DNA of 64,000 bases from Celeribacter neptunius (GCF_900113955.1 NZ_FORH01000003.1:124001-188000); one strand, 5' to 3'; counted from the stretch's first letter, positions 1 to 9,361 are shown. Program-made: numbers and translations. Notes: generated from the sequence alone by a model not told the origin.

Positions 1-155
1 CAAGGCGAAGCCGCCGCGCCTGCGCCTGCCCGTCCCCGCGGGCTGGCGCATTGCACCGGCGCACAGCAGATTGAACTTTCGCGGGTTGGGTTGGGATAAA
101 GCGATGACCTCGCATGTTCGAGCGCCATCCCACGGGCAGGCTTGTCTCGGCTCAG
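1..155. repeat. Dispersed intergenic repeat, copy A (cut by window edge)
   Basis: This stretch lies past the 3' end of the acetyltransferase gene and holds no convincing gene. It aligns closely with the reverse complement of 18403-18577: shared blocks include CAAGGCGAAGCCGCCGCG, GCGGGCTGGCGCATTG, GGGATAAAGCG and CACGGGCAGGCTTGTC, in the same order. A 1-nt indel near position 60 breaks any common reading frame, which argues against a conserved coding sequence. The left end is cut by the window. The identity was judged by eye. Confidence 0.6.
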
Positions 156-205
156 CGTTCGACCGGCAATGGCAGCGAGCTCCTGTCTCCCCCCCCTTCA
201 AGACC

Positions 206-820
206 TCACGCGTATTTCTCCAGAAACGCCTCGGCCTCCAGCGTCCGAAAATCCGGCAGGGCCTCGCGCAGGGTCTCGTGCGACCAATCCCACCAGGCAA
301 GCTCTTGCATCCGCTCGGCAATGCCATCCGGGTAACGCGGGCGCATTTCCTGCGACGGCACACCGGCGACGATCATGTAAGGCGGCACATCCTTGGTCAC
401 CACGGCGCCGGAGGCGACGATGGCGCCGTGGCCGATGGTCACTTCGGGTTTGATGATCGCCCCGTGGCCGATCCAGGTGTCATGTCCGATTACCGTGCGG
501 CGCGCGGCGCGGTGTTCGAAAAACGCCGGATCATCCTCGGCATCCTCCCAATAGTAGGACGAGCGATAGAGGAAATGATGCAGGGAGGCGTTCTTATACG
601 GGTGATCGGTCGGACCGATGCGGGTGAAAGCAGCGATATTGGCGAATTTGCCCAGCGTGGTATTGGCGATATCGGCGTATTGGTCGCAATAGGCGTAGTC
701 GAGGAACTCGGAATTCAGCACTCTTGCGCCCTTGCCGACCTCGCAATAGGCGCCGAATGTCGAATGGGTCACCTCGGCGCCTTCATGGACGAAGGGCGCG
801 GTCGCACTGAGTTTTGGCAT
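206..820 (-). CDS. Hexapeptide-repeat acetyltransferase of phosphonate loci
   Basis: The 204-residue protein has the left-handed beta-helix pattern of XAT/CatB-type acyltransferases: repeated I/V-G-x-x-A units at about residues 20-75 and 110-165 (for example [16 protein letters not shown]), and a His-containing loop between them ([15 protein letters not shown]) where these enzymes place the catalytic histidine. Proteins of this type recur next to phosphonate uptake and degradation genes in proteobacteria, and here it is the last gene of the phnCDE1E2 operon, 98 nt after the second permease. Known of the family: acetyl transfer from acetyl-CoA. Inferred: it acts on an imported phosphonate or an intermediate. 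The substrate cannot be read from the sequence. Confidence 0.85.
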   Translation of the reverse strand: MPKLSATAPFVHEGAEVTHSTFGAYCEVGKGARVLNSEFLDYAYCDQYADIANTTLGKFANIAAFTRIGPTDHPYKNASLHHFLYRSSYYWEDAEDDPAFFEHRAARRTVIGHDTWIGHGAIIKPEVTIGHGAIVASGAVVTKDVPPYMIVAGVPSQEMRPRYPDGIAERMQELAWWDWSHETLREALPDFRTLEAEAFLEKYA

Positions 821-918
821 GTCTCACCTGTCTGAAACCCCGGTGGGAGTCCGGTGGCTGTATTACCAGCACGCCAAGAGCCCGAAGACCAGCCCCCGCA
901 ACGTGCAGCCTGTTCTTC

Positions 919-2244
919 TCATTCGCCCTTGATCAGCTTGCGGCGCAGCCAGCCGGAGAAGCTGTCCATCGCCATCACCAGAAGCACCACGAGAATGATG
1001 TAATAGGACACCTCTTCCCAGTCCTTCTGGGTGATCATCGCCTGGGTCAGCAAGAGCCCGATGCCGCCACCGGTGATCGCCCCGATGATGGTGGCCGACC
1101 GGGTGTTGGATTCCAAGAAGTACAGCACCTGCGACAAGAGCACCGGAACGATCTGCGGGATCACCCCGAAGCGGTAGCGCTGCAAAGGCTTGGCACCGGT
1201 GGAGGCGATGCCCTCGATCTGCTTGCCATCGACATTTTCCAGCGCTTCAGAGAACAGCTTGCCGAAAGAGCCGGTGTCGGTGAACAGCATCGCCAGCGCG
1301 CCGGTCATCGGGCCGGGCCCGAAGGCACGCGACAGAAGGATGGTCCAGATCAGCCCGTCGACGCCCCTCAAGAAGTCGAACAGCCGCCGCGCCGCCATAC
1401 GCACCACTTTGAGCGGCGCGAAATTGCGCGCAGCGAGAAAGGCCAGCGGCAGGGCAACGATGGCCGCACCGAAGGTGCCCAAGAAAGCCATGAGCACGGT
1501 TTCGAACAGCGCCCAGGCCGTGTCACCATGACGCCAGATCGCGTTGTTCCAGAAATCCTGCCAGGCCCCCGTCAGGTTGGAGCGGGCCGGATCGATACGG
1601 TCGCCGAAAAGGATCTCGCCAAAGCTGTGATCGTAATAGGGGCTCTCGAGCGTGAAAAAGAACAGCTCCCAGCCGAAATCATAGACGAAGACTTCGGTCC
1701 GGGCCTTGGTCAGGGTGAGCCGTGCCGCATCGGTGCTGACCATGAGGCGGGTTTTCGACAGCGACACCCAGTCCGGCAGAGCCTCGGGATCGAGATTGGT
1801 GGTGACGCCAGCCGAGCGGCTCTGCGTCGCCTCGATCACACCATAGCCCGGCACGTCGAAGCGCACGAGATCGCCATTGATGTCGATGCTGCCGCCATTG
1901 TCGAGCGTGATATGCGCGCTGTCCTCAGCCAGCACGACCCAGCCCGGCATATTGGTCTCGTCATATGTGCCTTTGCGCTCGCCCTCGACGGCGACCTCGA
2001 AAACACCGGAGCGGTTGTTGCGCTCGACCACGGTCTTGTAACTATAGGTGTCGGAGACCAGCGTCACCGCATTGTCCCAACGCGCCCGCTGCGCCAGACC
2101 GAGAATGTCGAAGGCAAAGAACACATAGGCGCAATAGGCCAGGATGAGTGCCGGCAGGGCGAGGCCGATCAGGCGTTTACGGGCGATCAGCGCGGTGGCG
2201 CGAGCCCGCATGTCGCGGGTCTGGGGCGCGGCGGCAAGGCTCAT
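919..2244 (-). CDS. phnE: Phosphonate ABC transporter permease PhnE2 (long form)
   Basis: Inner-membrane permease of a phosphonate importer, 441 residues. One N-terminal membrane segment (about 24-46) is followed by a polar stretch of roughly 190 residues (about 50-240), predicted periplasmic, then the usual permease core with several membrane helices. The cytoplasmic ATPase-docking loop (EAA-type) reads ENVDGKQIEGIASTGA near residue 320. A normal PhnE is about 260-290 residues, so this copy carries a large insertion. Its start overlaps the end of the first permease by 4 nt (ATGA), so the two are translationally coupled and probably form a heterodimer. Long second permeases are known in alphaproteobacterial phn loci; the role of the insertion is unknown. 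Confidence 0.93.
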   Translation of the reverse strand: MSLAAAPQTRDMRARATALIARKRLIGLALPALILAYCAYVFFAFDILGLAQRARWDNAVTLVSDTYSYKTVVERNNRSGVFEVAVEGERKGTYDETNMPGWVVLAEDSAHITLDNGGSIDINGDLVRFDVPGYGVIEATQSRSAGVTTNLDPEALPDWVSLSKTRLMVSTDAARLTLTKARTEVFVYDFGWELFFFTLESPYYDHSFGEILFGDRIDPARSNLTGAWQDFWNNAIWRHGDTAWALFETVLMAFLGTFGAAIVALPLAFLAARNFAPLKVVRMAARRLFDFLRGVDGLIWTILLSRAFGPGPMTGALAMLFTDTGSFGKLFSEALENVDGKQIEGIASTGAKPLQRYRFGVIPQIVPVLLSQVLYFLESNTRSATIIGAITGGGIGLLLTQAMITQKDWEEVSYYIILVVLLVMAMDSFSGWLRRKLIKGE

Positions 2245-3116
2245 TTGCGGGCTCCTTTCACGGACCCGTAGGTCAGGTGATTGCGGATGTAGGAGGACAT
2301 CTGGTCAAAGACCACGATGGTCAGGAACAACAGGATGAACACGGCGGCGGCCTCGTCGAATTTGCCCTGCCCCCAGGAGATGGCGTTTTTCAGCTCGTAG
2401 CCGATGCCGCCGGCACCGACGAAACCGAGAATGGCAGAAGCGCGGATATTGATCTCGAAACGCAGAAGCGCATAGGAAAACCAGTTCGGCGCGACCTGCG
2501 GCACGAGGCCCAGCATCATCCGCTGGCCCCATGTGGCGCCGACGGAGCTGAGGCCCTCGAGCGGCTTGAGATCGGCATTCTCGTTCACTTCGGAAAACAG
2601 CTTGCCCAGCGCACCGACTGTGTGAAAACCGATGGCGATGGCGGCGGGCACCGGGCCACCGCCCAGAACGAAGATCAGCACCAGCGCGATGACGATCTCG
2701 GGGATCGCCCGCATCAGGTCCATGATCCGGCGAAACACCGGAATGAGCCGCGGCCAGGGGGCGAGCCCCTGGGTCGCCAGCATCGACAGCAGGATCGCGC
2801 CCAGCGCGCCCGAGATGGTGGCGATGGCGGCGATGTTCAGGGTTTCGATCAGGGCCGGCAGGGCTTTCGCGATATGGCCCGGCAGGTTGGCACGTTTGGT
2901 CCAGGCCTCGGCGATCACCTCGGCGGGAAAGTCGAACATCTGCGGCAGGCCGGGCAGAAAGCCACCGGCGTTGCGGTCATTGGCGATGCCGAAGCCTGAC
3001 GCCATGAGCAGCACAAAAACCAACAGCATGATGCCGCCGTAAAGGCGACGCTGGCGGGTCAGCGCCACATAATTGGCGCGGGTCGCATCCAAAGATGCAG
3101 CGGTGGTGTCGGCCAT
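2241..3116 (-). CDS. phnE: Phosphonate ABC transporter permease PhnE1
   Basis: Standard-size PhnE, 291 residues, with an N-terminal membrane helix (about 28-48) and a permease domain of five or so helices. The EAA loop reads ENADLKPLEGLSSVGA around residue 185, where the PhnC ATPase should dock. It lies third in the operon, 68 nt after phnD and overlapping the second permease by 4 nt. The phnD-phnE1 gap holds a hairpin (3122-3146). Together the four genes encode a complete binding-protein-dependent importer for phosphonates or related phosphorus compounds. Confidence 0.95.
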   Translation of the reverse strand: MADTTAASLDATRANYVALTRQRRLYGGIMLLVFVLLMASGFGIANDRNAGGFLPGLPQMFDFPAEVIAEAWTKRANLPGHIAKALPALIETLNIAAIATISGALGAILLSMLATQGLAPWPRLIPVFRRIMDLMRAIPEIVIALVLIFVLGGGPVPAAIAIGFHTVGALGKLFSEVNENADLKPLEGLSSVGATWGQRMMLGLVPQVAPNWFSYALLRFEINIRASAILGFVGAGGIGYELKNAISWGQGKFDEAAAVFILLFLTIVVFDQMSSYIRNHLTYGSVKGARK

Positions 3117-3121
3117 GTCCG

Positions 3122-3146
3122 GGGGTCCTTCAAAGGGAAAGACCCC
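3122..3146 (-). promoter_or_regulatory. Intercistronic hairpin between phnD and phnE1
   Basis: GGGGTC (3122-3127) and GACCCC (3141-3146) form an inverted repeat in the 68-nt gap. There is no T-run after it. Hairpins at this place commonly protect the binding-protein message or lower expression of the permease genes. That role is inferred. Confidence 0.45.
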
Positions 3147-3184
3147 GCGCGAGCTGCGCGAGGTCCTGGCGTTTCAAGCGGCGC

Positions 3185-4090
3185 TTAGTTGGCTTTCGCC
3201 AGACGGGCCGCAACGATGGATTCGTAAGCCGCATGGGTGATCGGGTCGAAGCCGAGGCTGTCGCCGGCGGCCACGCCATAGGCGCATTCCGGATCGGTTT
3301 CATGCAGCTCATCGACCAGTTTGGTCATGATCGCTTTGACATCGTCCGGCAGCGCTTTGCGCAGCACGATCGGGCCTTCCGGGATCGGCTTGGAGCGCCA
3401 GATTTCGACCAGATCGTTCATGTCGACGAGACCGGCATCGACGGCTTTGCGCAGCGCGCCGTTGTTGTAGCCATCTTCCCAGGCGCCCTGACCGTCGGCC
3501 CAGGTCACACCACCGTCGATGTCACCATTGTTGACGGCGATGATGGTCTGTTCGTGACCGCCGGTGAATTTCACGTCAGCAAAATAGTCGCCCGGCTCCA
3601 TCGTGACACCGTCCTTGTAGGTCGGGATCTCGATCGAGGGGATCAGATAGCCGGAGGTGGAGTTCGGATCACCGAAACCGAAGACCTTGCCTTCCATATC
3701 GTCGAGCGAGGTGATGCCGCTGTCTTTGCGGGCAAACCCGATCGAGTGGTAGCCGTAGGACCCATCCAGGTTGATCTTGATGAGCACCGGTTCAACGGCT
3801 TCCGGGTCCTGGATGTAGACACCGGCGTAGGAAGAGGCGCCGAGCCAAGCCATGTCGATGGTGCCGCCCAGAAGGCCCTGCATCACACCGTTATAATCGG
3901 CCGGGGCGAACATTTTCACCTCTACACCGAGAGCTTCCTTGGTGTAGTCGCCAAGGCACTGATAGGCGTTCAGACGGTCCTGGGCGTTTTCACCGCCGAG
4001 GATCCCGATGTTGAATTCTTTGATGTCTTCGGCCTGAGCAGCACCCGCGAGGGCGGTGGTGGCCAGAACGGCAGCAAGCAGTTTCTTCAT
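3185..4090 (-). CDS. phnD: Phosphonate-binding periplasmic protein PhnD
   Basis: Periplasmic solute-binding protein, 301 residues, starting with a clear Sec signal peptide (MKKLLAAVLATTALAGAAQA, cleavage expected after AQA). The mature part matches the PhnD/PtxB family: GILGGENAQDRLNAYQCLGDY near the N terminus, then the ligand-pocket region MAWLGASSYAGVY and the SGITSLDDMEGKVFGFGDPNS segment. It binds phosphonate in the periplasm and delivers it to the two permeases. The gene follows phnC by 62 nt and comes before phnE1, the usual C-D-E-E order. Confidence 0.96.
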   Translation of the reverse strand: MKKLLAAVLATTALAGAAQAEDIKEFNIGILGGENAQDRLNAYQCLGDYTKEALGVEVKMFAPADYNGVMQGLLGGTIDMAWLGASSYAGVYIQDPEAVEPVLIKINLDGSYGYHSIGFARKDSGITSLDDMEGKVFGFGDPNSTSGYLIPSIEIPTYKDGVTMEPGDYFADVKFTGGHEQTIIAVNNGDIDGGVTWADGQGAWEDGYNNGALRKAVDAGLVDMNDLVEIWRSKPIPEGPIVLRKALPDDVKAIMTKLVDELHETDPECAYGVAAGDSLGFDPITHAAYESIVAARLAKAN

Positions 4091-4152
4091 CTGTCTCTCC
4101 AGTTGATTTGATCCGCGATGAGTTCGGTTGAGTGCGGACTTTGATGAATGGG

Positions 4153-4977
4153 TCAGATCACGACTTCGGCGGCGCGCATTTCGGCCTGTTCCAAAGCCTC
4201 GTGATCGCGGATTTCGGTCGAGGTCGCGGCCTCGGAAAAATCGGCGCCGGCACCGTAGATGTCGCGGGCAACCCCGGTGGTCAGCTGGGCCGGCGTGCCG
4301 TCGAACACCATGCGGCCGTCACGCATGCCGATGATGCGATCGCAATAGCGCCGCGCGGTGTCGAGCGTGTGCAGGTTGGCGATGACCATGCGACCATCCT
4401 CGTCATGGATGCGTCTGAGCGCTTCCATCACGGTCTGGGCGTTCATCGGGTCCAGGGACGCGATCGGTTCGTCGGCAAGGATCACCTTCGGGTCCTGCAT
4501 CAGGGCGCGAGCGATGGCGACGCGCTGTTGCTGGCCGCCCGAGAGCGCCTCGGCGCGTTTCGGCGCATGATCCGCGATGCCCAGACGATCGAGAATGTCG
4601 ATCGCCTTGTGAATATCCTCTTCCGGGTAGAGGTTGAACATGGTGGCGAGCGTCGAGCGCCGCCCCAGCGTGCCATGCAGAACGTTTGAGACGACATCCA
4701 TGCGCGGCACGAGGTTGAATTGCTGAAAGATCATCGCGCAGGTCGATTGCCAGTCGCGCTTCTCCTTGCCGGAAAGCCCCAGCACATTGCGGCCCTCGAA
4801 ATTCAGCGCCCCCTCGGAGGCGTCGGTCAGCCGGTTCATCATCCGCAGGAAGGTGGACTTGCCGGCGCCGGAACGCCCGATGATGCCGATCATCAAAGGC
4901 CGGTCCACCGTAAAGCTCATCTTGTCCACGGCGATATTCGCGCCGAACCGCTTGGTCAGGCCCTTCACTTCGAGCAT
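4153..4977 (-). CDS. phnC: Phosphonate ABC transporter ATP-binding protein PhnC
   Basis: ATPase of the phosphonate importer, 274 residues. Walker A is GRSGAGKST, the ABC signature [15 protein letters not shown], and Walker [14 protein letters not shown], followed by the H-loop (ANLHT). The frame is open far upstream, but I place the start at the ATG whose last base is 4977: it encodes [12 protein letters not shown], the normal beginning of PhnC, and is preceded by GAGGGG at good spacing. It is the first gene of the operon and faces a promoter region with a Pho-box-like repeat (5032-5060). Confidence 0.96.
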   Translation of the reverse strand: MLEVKGLTKRFGANIAVDKMSFTVDRPLMIGIIGRSGAGKSTFLRMMNRLTDASEGALNFEGRNVLGLSGKEKRDWQSTCAMIFQQFNLVPRMDVVSNVLHGTLGRRSTLATMFNLYPEEDIHKAIDILDRLGIADHAPKRAEALSGGQQQRVAIARALMQDPKVILADEPIASLDPMNAQTVMEALRRIHDEDGRMVIANLHTLDTARRYCDRIIGMRDGRMVFDGTPAQLTTGVARDIYGAGADFSEAATSTEIRDHEALEQAEMRAAEVVI

Positions 4978-5031
4978 GTGCAACCCCTCATTTCGTTGGC
5001 CGGGATAAAGCACAGGCACTGAATCCGCTTT

Positions 5032-5060
5032 GTGACAGGGGTGAAAAACATTTGTAACAG
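5032..5060 (-). promoter_or_regulatory. Candidate Pho box upstream of phnC
   Basis: Read on the minus strand, CTGTTAC (5060-5054) and CTGTCAC (5038-5032) lie exactly 22 bp apart, with a degenerate unit (GTTTTTC) midway, giving three 11-bp periods. The PhoB consensus is CTGTCAT repeated every 11 bp. The site lies about 55-80 bp upstream of the phnC start. It suggests induction by phosphate starvation through PhoB. This is inferred from pattern only. Confidence 0.5.
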
Positions 5061-5266
5061 GTGCGGATTTGGAGCCATTCCCGGGGAAATTCATCTTTTT
5101 GCCCACTGAAAGCGGCCGTTCCGAGCAAAATCTGTCCCAATTGCGAAAGCCCTGTGCACAAACCCGAGCGCCCGCCACCTTGCTCCGAAAGGCGAGCACG
5201 CTATGCTTCCGGCGATCGCCCGACCTCCCACCGGACAGCCCGCCGGAAAACCCACTGGACACCGCA

Positions 5267-6328
5267 TTGCCGAGCCTTCCCGCGCCCAAACGCCTGAGCC
5301 TGATTGCCCTGACCCTGTTGATCGGGGCGGCCGGCGGCACCGGGTTCTATCTGATGCATCTGCCACTGCCCTGGATGCTCGGCTCGATGCTGGCGATTTT
5401 CACCTTTGTCATGGCCGGTGCACCGCTGGAGACGCCGAACACGCTGCGCCCGATCGTCATCCCAGTGATCGGGGTGATGCTGGGCTCGGGATTTTCCGCC
5501 GAAACATTTGAACATATCAGCCGCTGGGGGCTCTCGCTTGCGGGGCTTGCCGTCTATCTGGCGATGGCAGCGGCCCTCGTCGTCCCCTTCTATATCAAGG
5601 TCGGTCGGCTCGATCCGGTGACCGCGTTTTTCTCCGCCATGCCGGGCGGGCTCAACGAGATGACGGTGATCGGCAGCGCCATGGGCGGCGATGAGAAACG
5701 CATCATCCTGGCCCATGCCGGGCGGATCGTCGTCTCGATCTCGATCATTGCCCTGTGGTTCCGGGTGATCCTCGGCTACGACGTGCGAGGCGTGCCGCTG
5801 AGCGGAGGCACCGGCGCCGGGCTCACGCTGATGAGCGCCTTGATCCTGATCGGCTGCGCGCTTCTGGGGGCCTGGCTCGGCAATCGTCTGCGCCTGCCCG
5901 CCCCGGGGCTGTTGGGGCCGATGATCCTGTCAGGCGCGGCGCATCTCACCGGGCTGACCCATTCCTCGCCGCCGGCGCTGATCGTGGTCGCGGCTCAGGT
6001 CATTCTCGGCACCACCATGGGCTGCCGCTTCAAAGGTGCCAGCCCGCGTCTGGTGGGGCAAACTCTGCTGCTGACGCTGGGCGGCACGGTGATCACCATG
6101 ACCCTGTCGCTGGGCTTTGCGCTCCTGCTGCACGGGGCATTCGGTCAGACCATGGAACAGGTGCTTCTGGCCTATGCGCCAGGCGGGCTCACCGAAATGT
6201 CGCTGGTGGCTTTGGCGATGCATGCCGAGGTGGCTTATATCTCGATCCACCATCTGGTGCGGATCGTGATCCTGATCGCGCTGGCACCGAGCCTTTTGAC
6301 CCGGATCGCCGGGCGGCTCGGGTATTGA
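5267..6328 (+). CDS. AbrB-family integral membrane protein
   Basis: Polytopic membrane protein of the AbrB family (once mislabelled ammonia monooxygenase), with about 9-10 membrane helices. It is an internal duplication: each half ends with the same signature, [11 protein letters not shown] in the first and [10 protein letters not shown] in the second, each followed by a conserved His/Arg helix ([16 protein letters not shown]). Its biochemical role is unsettled; a transport or regulatory function has been proposed for the family. The reading frame is open from 5069, but that extension is polar, Pro/Arg-rich and runs into the phnC promoter. I chose the TTG at 5267 (353 residues), which fits the family length; the start is uncertain. 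It diverges from phnC. Confidence 0.8.
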   Translation: MPSLPAPKRLSLIALTLLIGAAGGTGFYLMHLPLPWMLGSMLAIFTFVMAGAPLETPNTLRPIVIPVIGVMLGSGFSAETFEHISRWGLSLAGLAVYLAMAAALVVPFYIKVGRLDPVTAFFSAMPGGLNEMTVIGSAMGGDEKRIILAHAGRIVVSISIIALWFRVILGYDVRGVPLSGGTGAGLTLMSALILIGCALLGAWLGNRLRLPAPGLLGPMILSGAAHLTGLTHSSPPALIVVAAQVILGTTMGCRFKGASPRLVGQTLLLTLGGTVITMTLSLGFALLLHGAFGQTMEQVLLAYAPGGLTEMSLVALAMHAEVAYISIHHLVRIVILIALAPSLLTRIAGRLGY

Positions 6329-6333
6329 CCGGG

Positions 6334-8106
6334 TTACCCCGCCTTGGTCACCAGAACCCGGCGGCGTTTCGGCGCCCCGCCCAGCACCCTCAGCTCGCCC
6401 AGCTCGGACAGAACCTCCGCCTGAGCGTCGAATGTCTTGCCGCGCAGATCCAAGAGGATCCGCCCGCCTGCACGGACCTTCTCGCGGAAAAACGGCATGT
6501 AGAGATCGACCGGGAAATGGAAGCCGCAAGCAACGAAGCTGACCGCCATATCGACCGGCTGCACCGCCATCAGATCCTGCGCGCGGGGGTTGAGCGTCTC
6601 GATGGACGTGTCTGACACCCCGTTGGCCATCAGAAACCGCCGGGCAGTGTCGAGGTTGGAATAGGCCGCACCTTGGCCTTCAAAACCGAAATGCCGCTGG
6701 TCATTTTCCTCGAGATCAATCAGCAAGGGCTCGGAGCCGTAGGCCCGCGCCACGAAGAGATCGAAGATCGCATAGCCGCAACCGATATCCGCAATCCGCC
6801 TGGGCGGTTGCGCATCGAAAATCCCACGTACATCCGCAAATTCCTCCGCGATCAACCGCGCCGCCTCCCGCACGAGCTCGTCACCATGTTCGGCCGTCAC
6901 GCGGTCGATAGCCGTGGTATCTCCCTCGCTCCAGCCCTTGATGACCCGCCCCGGGCGCTCATCCCGTCCGGTCAGCACATCGGAGCGCTGCAGGATCACA
7001 TTGACGATATCCTCACGGCCAAACATCGAGACATCCATGGCCTCGACATCCACGGGGAGCTCTCCGGAAACCGGTAGCTCCGAGGTGCCCGGCACGGATG
7101 CCCCGACCTCTTCTGTCAAAACCGCCTGCCCCAGAGCTTCGATACATTGCTTCACAAAGCGCTTGTCCACGAGATAGTCGCGGCAAATCTTGTCCATCGA
7201 CAGATCACCGGCAAGCGCGAGACGCGCGATCTTTTTCTGAAAGGCCGGGTCGTCGACCGGCGCTTTGGCATTGGCATTCGCCTTTTTTGCCGGGATCGGC
7301 GCCGCGGCCGGATCGATGGCGTGTTTCTTGAGCAACCCGTCCATGAACGAGCCACGGCGCGGCGTGTTGTGTTCTTTCTCCTCGAGCCGCGGCTTCATCC
7401 GTCGTGCCCAGAAATGTACACCGCGCGTATCCCCGGTGAACTCTTCCTCCGGGTTGAAACGGCTGATGATCAGGTGATTCCGCTCCTTGAAACTCACCGG
7501 ATAGAAGGCGGGCTCGGGCTGCGCATGCTCGATCTCACCGGTTTCGATCAGAAAATGCGTCACCGACGAGGGCCCGGTGAACCCCCAGGTCTGTTCGGTC
7601 ATATGCACCGGATTGCCGGCATCGCGCTCGGCCTCCAGCTCGGCGATCTGTTCCGGCTTGAGCCAAGGCGCGATGGCATATTCGTCCTCGAAGAACTCGA
7701 GAAGCCCATTGAGTGTCTTGCTGTCGGAGGGCAGGCCCAGCACGGCGTTGCACACCAGACCCGGCTTTTCCCAGCCGAAGACATAGGGCGATGTGTAATC
7801 GAAGGGCTTGTAGCAATACATATCCGCGTCGACCCAGATCTTGTCGGTTTTCTTCAACAGGTTGAGTCGCCACATGTCGGCATGGATCGCCGGGCTGCCG
7901 GTGCGGGCATGGCGCAGCATCGGCTCGCCCGGGTAGATATCGGCGGCATCGGCGGTATGTACCCCTGGCGGCACATTGGGGATCGGTTCGTAGGAATAGA
8001 GCGTGGTGTGATGTCCCTGATCCGCAAAGCTCTTGAGACAGAGCTGTTCGAGCCAGCTCAGGTTTCCACCGATCCACAGCGATGCGATCTCAGGCAGTTT
8101 GGTCAT
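6334..8106 (-). CDS. Bifunctional glycosyltransferase / SAM-methyltransferase fusion
   Basis: Protein of 590 residues in two parts. The N-terminal part (about 1-270) looks like a DXD-type sugar transferase: HADMWRLNLLKKTDKIWVDAD carries the conserved Asp-x-Asp for metal/nucleotide-sugar binding and resembles GT32-like enzymes. A linker rich in Ala and Lys follows. The C-terminal part (about 400-590) has a Rossmann methyltransferase motif I (RIADIGCGYAIFDLF) and an acidic motif II (LIDLEEND). The start is set at ATG 8106 (MTKLPEIASLWIGG) with GGAAAG upstream. It diverges from the GT2-type genes at 8339. Likely role: building and methylating a surface or exported glycan. Donor and acceptor are unknown. 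Confidence 0.75.
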   Translation of the reverse strand: MTKLPEIASLWIGGNLSWLEQLCLKSFADQGHHTTLYSYEPIPNVPPGVHTADAADIYPGEPMLRHARTGSPAIHADMWRLNLLKKTDKIWVDADMYCYKPFDYTSPYVFGWEKPGLVCNAVLGLPSDSKTLNGLLEFFEDEYAIAPWLKPEQIAELEAERDAGNPVHMTEQTWGFTGPSSVTHFLIETGEIEHAQPEPAFYPVSFKERNHLIISRFNPEEEFTGDTRGVHFWARRMKPRLEEKEHNTPRRGSFMDGLLKKHAIDPAAAPIPAKKANANAKAPVDDPAFQKKIARLALAGDLSMDKICRDYLVDKRFVKQCIEALGQAVLTEEVGASVPGTSELPVSGELPVDVEAMDVSMFGREDIVNVILQRSDVLTGRDERPGRVIKGWSEGDTTAIDRVTAEHGDELVREAARLIAEEFADVRGIFDAQPPRRIADIGCGYAIFDLFVARAYGSEPLLIDLEENDQRHFGFEGQGAAYSNLDTARRFLMANGVSDTSIETLNPRAQDLMAVQPVDMAVSFVACGFHFPVDLYMPFFREKVRAGGRILLDLRGKTFDAQAEVLSELGELRVLGGAPKRRRVLVTKAG

Positions 8107-8198
8107 CTCAACACTTTCCACATACGTAAACCGGCTGAAAACCTCATAGCCCAGCCCCATGCGTGAATATAGTTGAAAAACAAAGAGGTTTCGATTTT

Positions 8199-8218
8199 GA
8201 AAACACATGGGTGTTTTC
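8199..8218. promoter_or_regulatory. Perfect inverted repeat between divergent glycosyltransferase genes
   Basis: GAAAACAC (8199-8206), loop ATGG, then GTGTTTTC (8211-8218) form a perfect 8-bp-arm inverted repeat in the 232-bp gap between the two divergent glycan genes. It could be an operator for a regulator of both units or an RNA hairpin. No regulator gene is adjacent. Confidence 0.4.
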
Positions 8219-8338
8219 GTGACACCCCTTTTTCCCACGCCTCTCGCCCCCACATCCAGCCGGTCGAAAGGGGGCATTCCCTTGACTTGACGGGGGCTTC
8301 ATGAGACCAAGTTTTCAAGGAAAAACAGGGGCCAGAGC

Positions 8339-9349
8339 GTGAAGACACTCGCGATCACATGCATCCGCGACGAAGGGCCATGGCTGCTCGACTGGCTCGC
8401 CCATCACAGGGCTGCAGGGTTTTCGCATTTTCTCATCGCCTCGCATGACTGCAGCGACGGCTCGGGCACGCTGCTCGCGGCACTCGACAAAGCCGGCCAC
8501 GTCACCCATCTGCCCTTTACCCCCGAGGGCGAGAAGTCCTACCAGTGGCAGGCGCTCAAGAAACTCTCGAAACATCCGCTCTACAAACAGGCCGATCTGG
8601 CGCTGTTTTTTGACGTGGATGAATATCTGTGTCTCGAAGGAGAGACGCTCGGCGATCTGTTGCCCGAGGCGGCGGAGGCCATGCCGCTGCGCTGGCATCT
8701 TTTCGGCAACAGCGGCATCGGCAGCTGGGATGATCGACCGGTCACCGAGCGTTTCACCCGGGCCGCGCCCGACGAGATCGCCCTGCCATTGGCGCATTTC
8801 TTCAAGACCCTGCACCGTCCCGCGGCGTTCAAGGGGCTTGGCGTGCACCGCCCCAAAAGCGACAAGGACAAGCCGGCGCATTGGCTCGCCGCCACCGGCA
8901 AACCGCTCTCGCCCGAGTTCGCCGCCCAGCAATCGCGGATCAACCTGTTCGGCCTGCCCTCGAAAGGCGAACGCGCCTGGCTCAACCATTATTCGGTGCG
9001 CTCGGTCGAGGAATTCATTCTCAAGACTCTGCGCGGCCTGCCCAACCGCATGGAAAAACATGTCGGCGCAGGCTATTGGGCGGAGCGCAACTTCAACACC
9101 GAAGAGGATCAGCGCATCACGCCGATGGCGCAAGCGGCAAAGGCCGCGCGAACAGAACTCTCGGAATTCGACGATCTGCACGCACAGAGCCTTGCCCATC
9201 ACCGCGCCCAGCTCAAAAAGCTGACCGCACGGCGCGATGTCGTCGAACTCATGTGGCAACTGACACTCATGGCCGGCTCGACCCCACCGGGGCCGACACA
9301 ACTCGCCGCCCATCTCAAACGACTTAAGGGGCTTTCAACGGAAAGCTGA
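8339..9349 (+). CDS. Family 2 glycosyltransferase (Glyco_tranf_2_4 type)
   Basis: Protein of 336 residues that starts directly in a GT-A fold: LAITCIRDEGPWLLDWLAHHRAAG, then SHDCSDGSGTLL (nucleotide-binding region), then LALFFDVDEYL, whose DVDE is the metal-binding DXD motif. The conserved tail KTLHRPAAFKGLGVHRPK and LNHYSVRSVEEF also occur in the next gene, so the two are paralogues. GTG start at 8339. There is no signal peptide or membrane helix, so it is a cytoplasmic transferase. It is followed after 12 nt by the related 744-residue gene, so they probably share an operon. Confidence 0.85.
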   Translation: MKTLAITCIRDEGPWLLDWLAHHRAAGFSHFLIASHDCSDGSGTLLAALDKAGHVTHLPFTPEGEKSYQWQALKKLSKHPLYKQADLALFFDVDEYLCLEGETLGDLLPEAAEAMPLRWHLFGNSGIGSWDDRPVTERFTRAAPDEIALPLAHFFKTLHRPAAFKGLGVHRPKSDKDKPAHWLAATGKPLSPEFAAQQSRINLFGLPSKGERAWLNHYSVRSVEEFILKTLRGLPNRMEKHVGAGYWAERNFNTEEDQRITPMAQAAKAARTELSEFDDLHAQSLAHHRAQLKKLTARRDVVELMWQLTLMAGSTPPGPTQLAAHLKRLKGLSTES

Positions 9350-9361
9350 CAAGAACAGACT

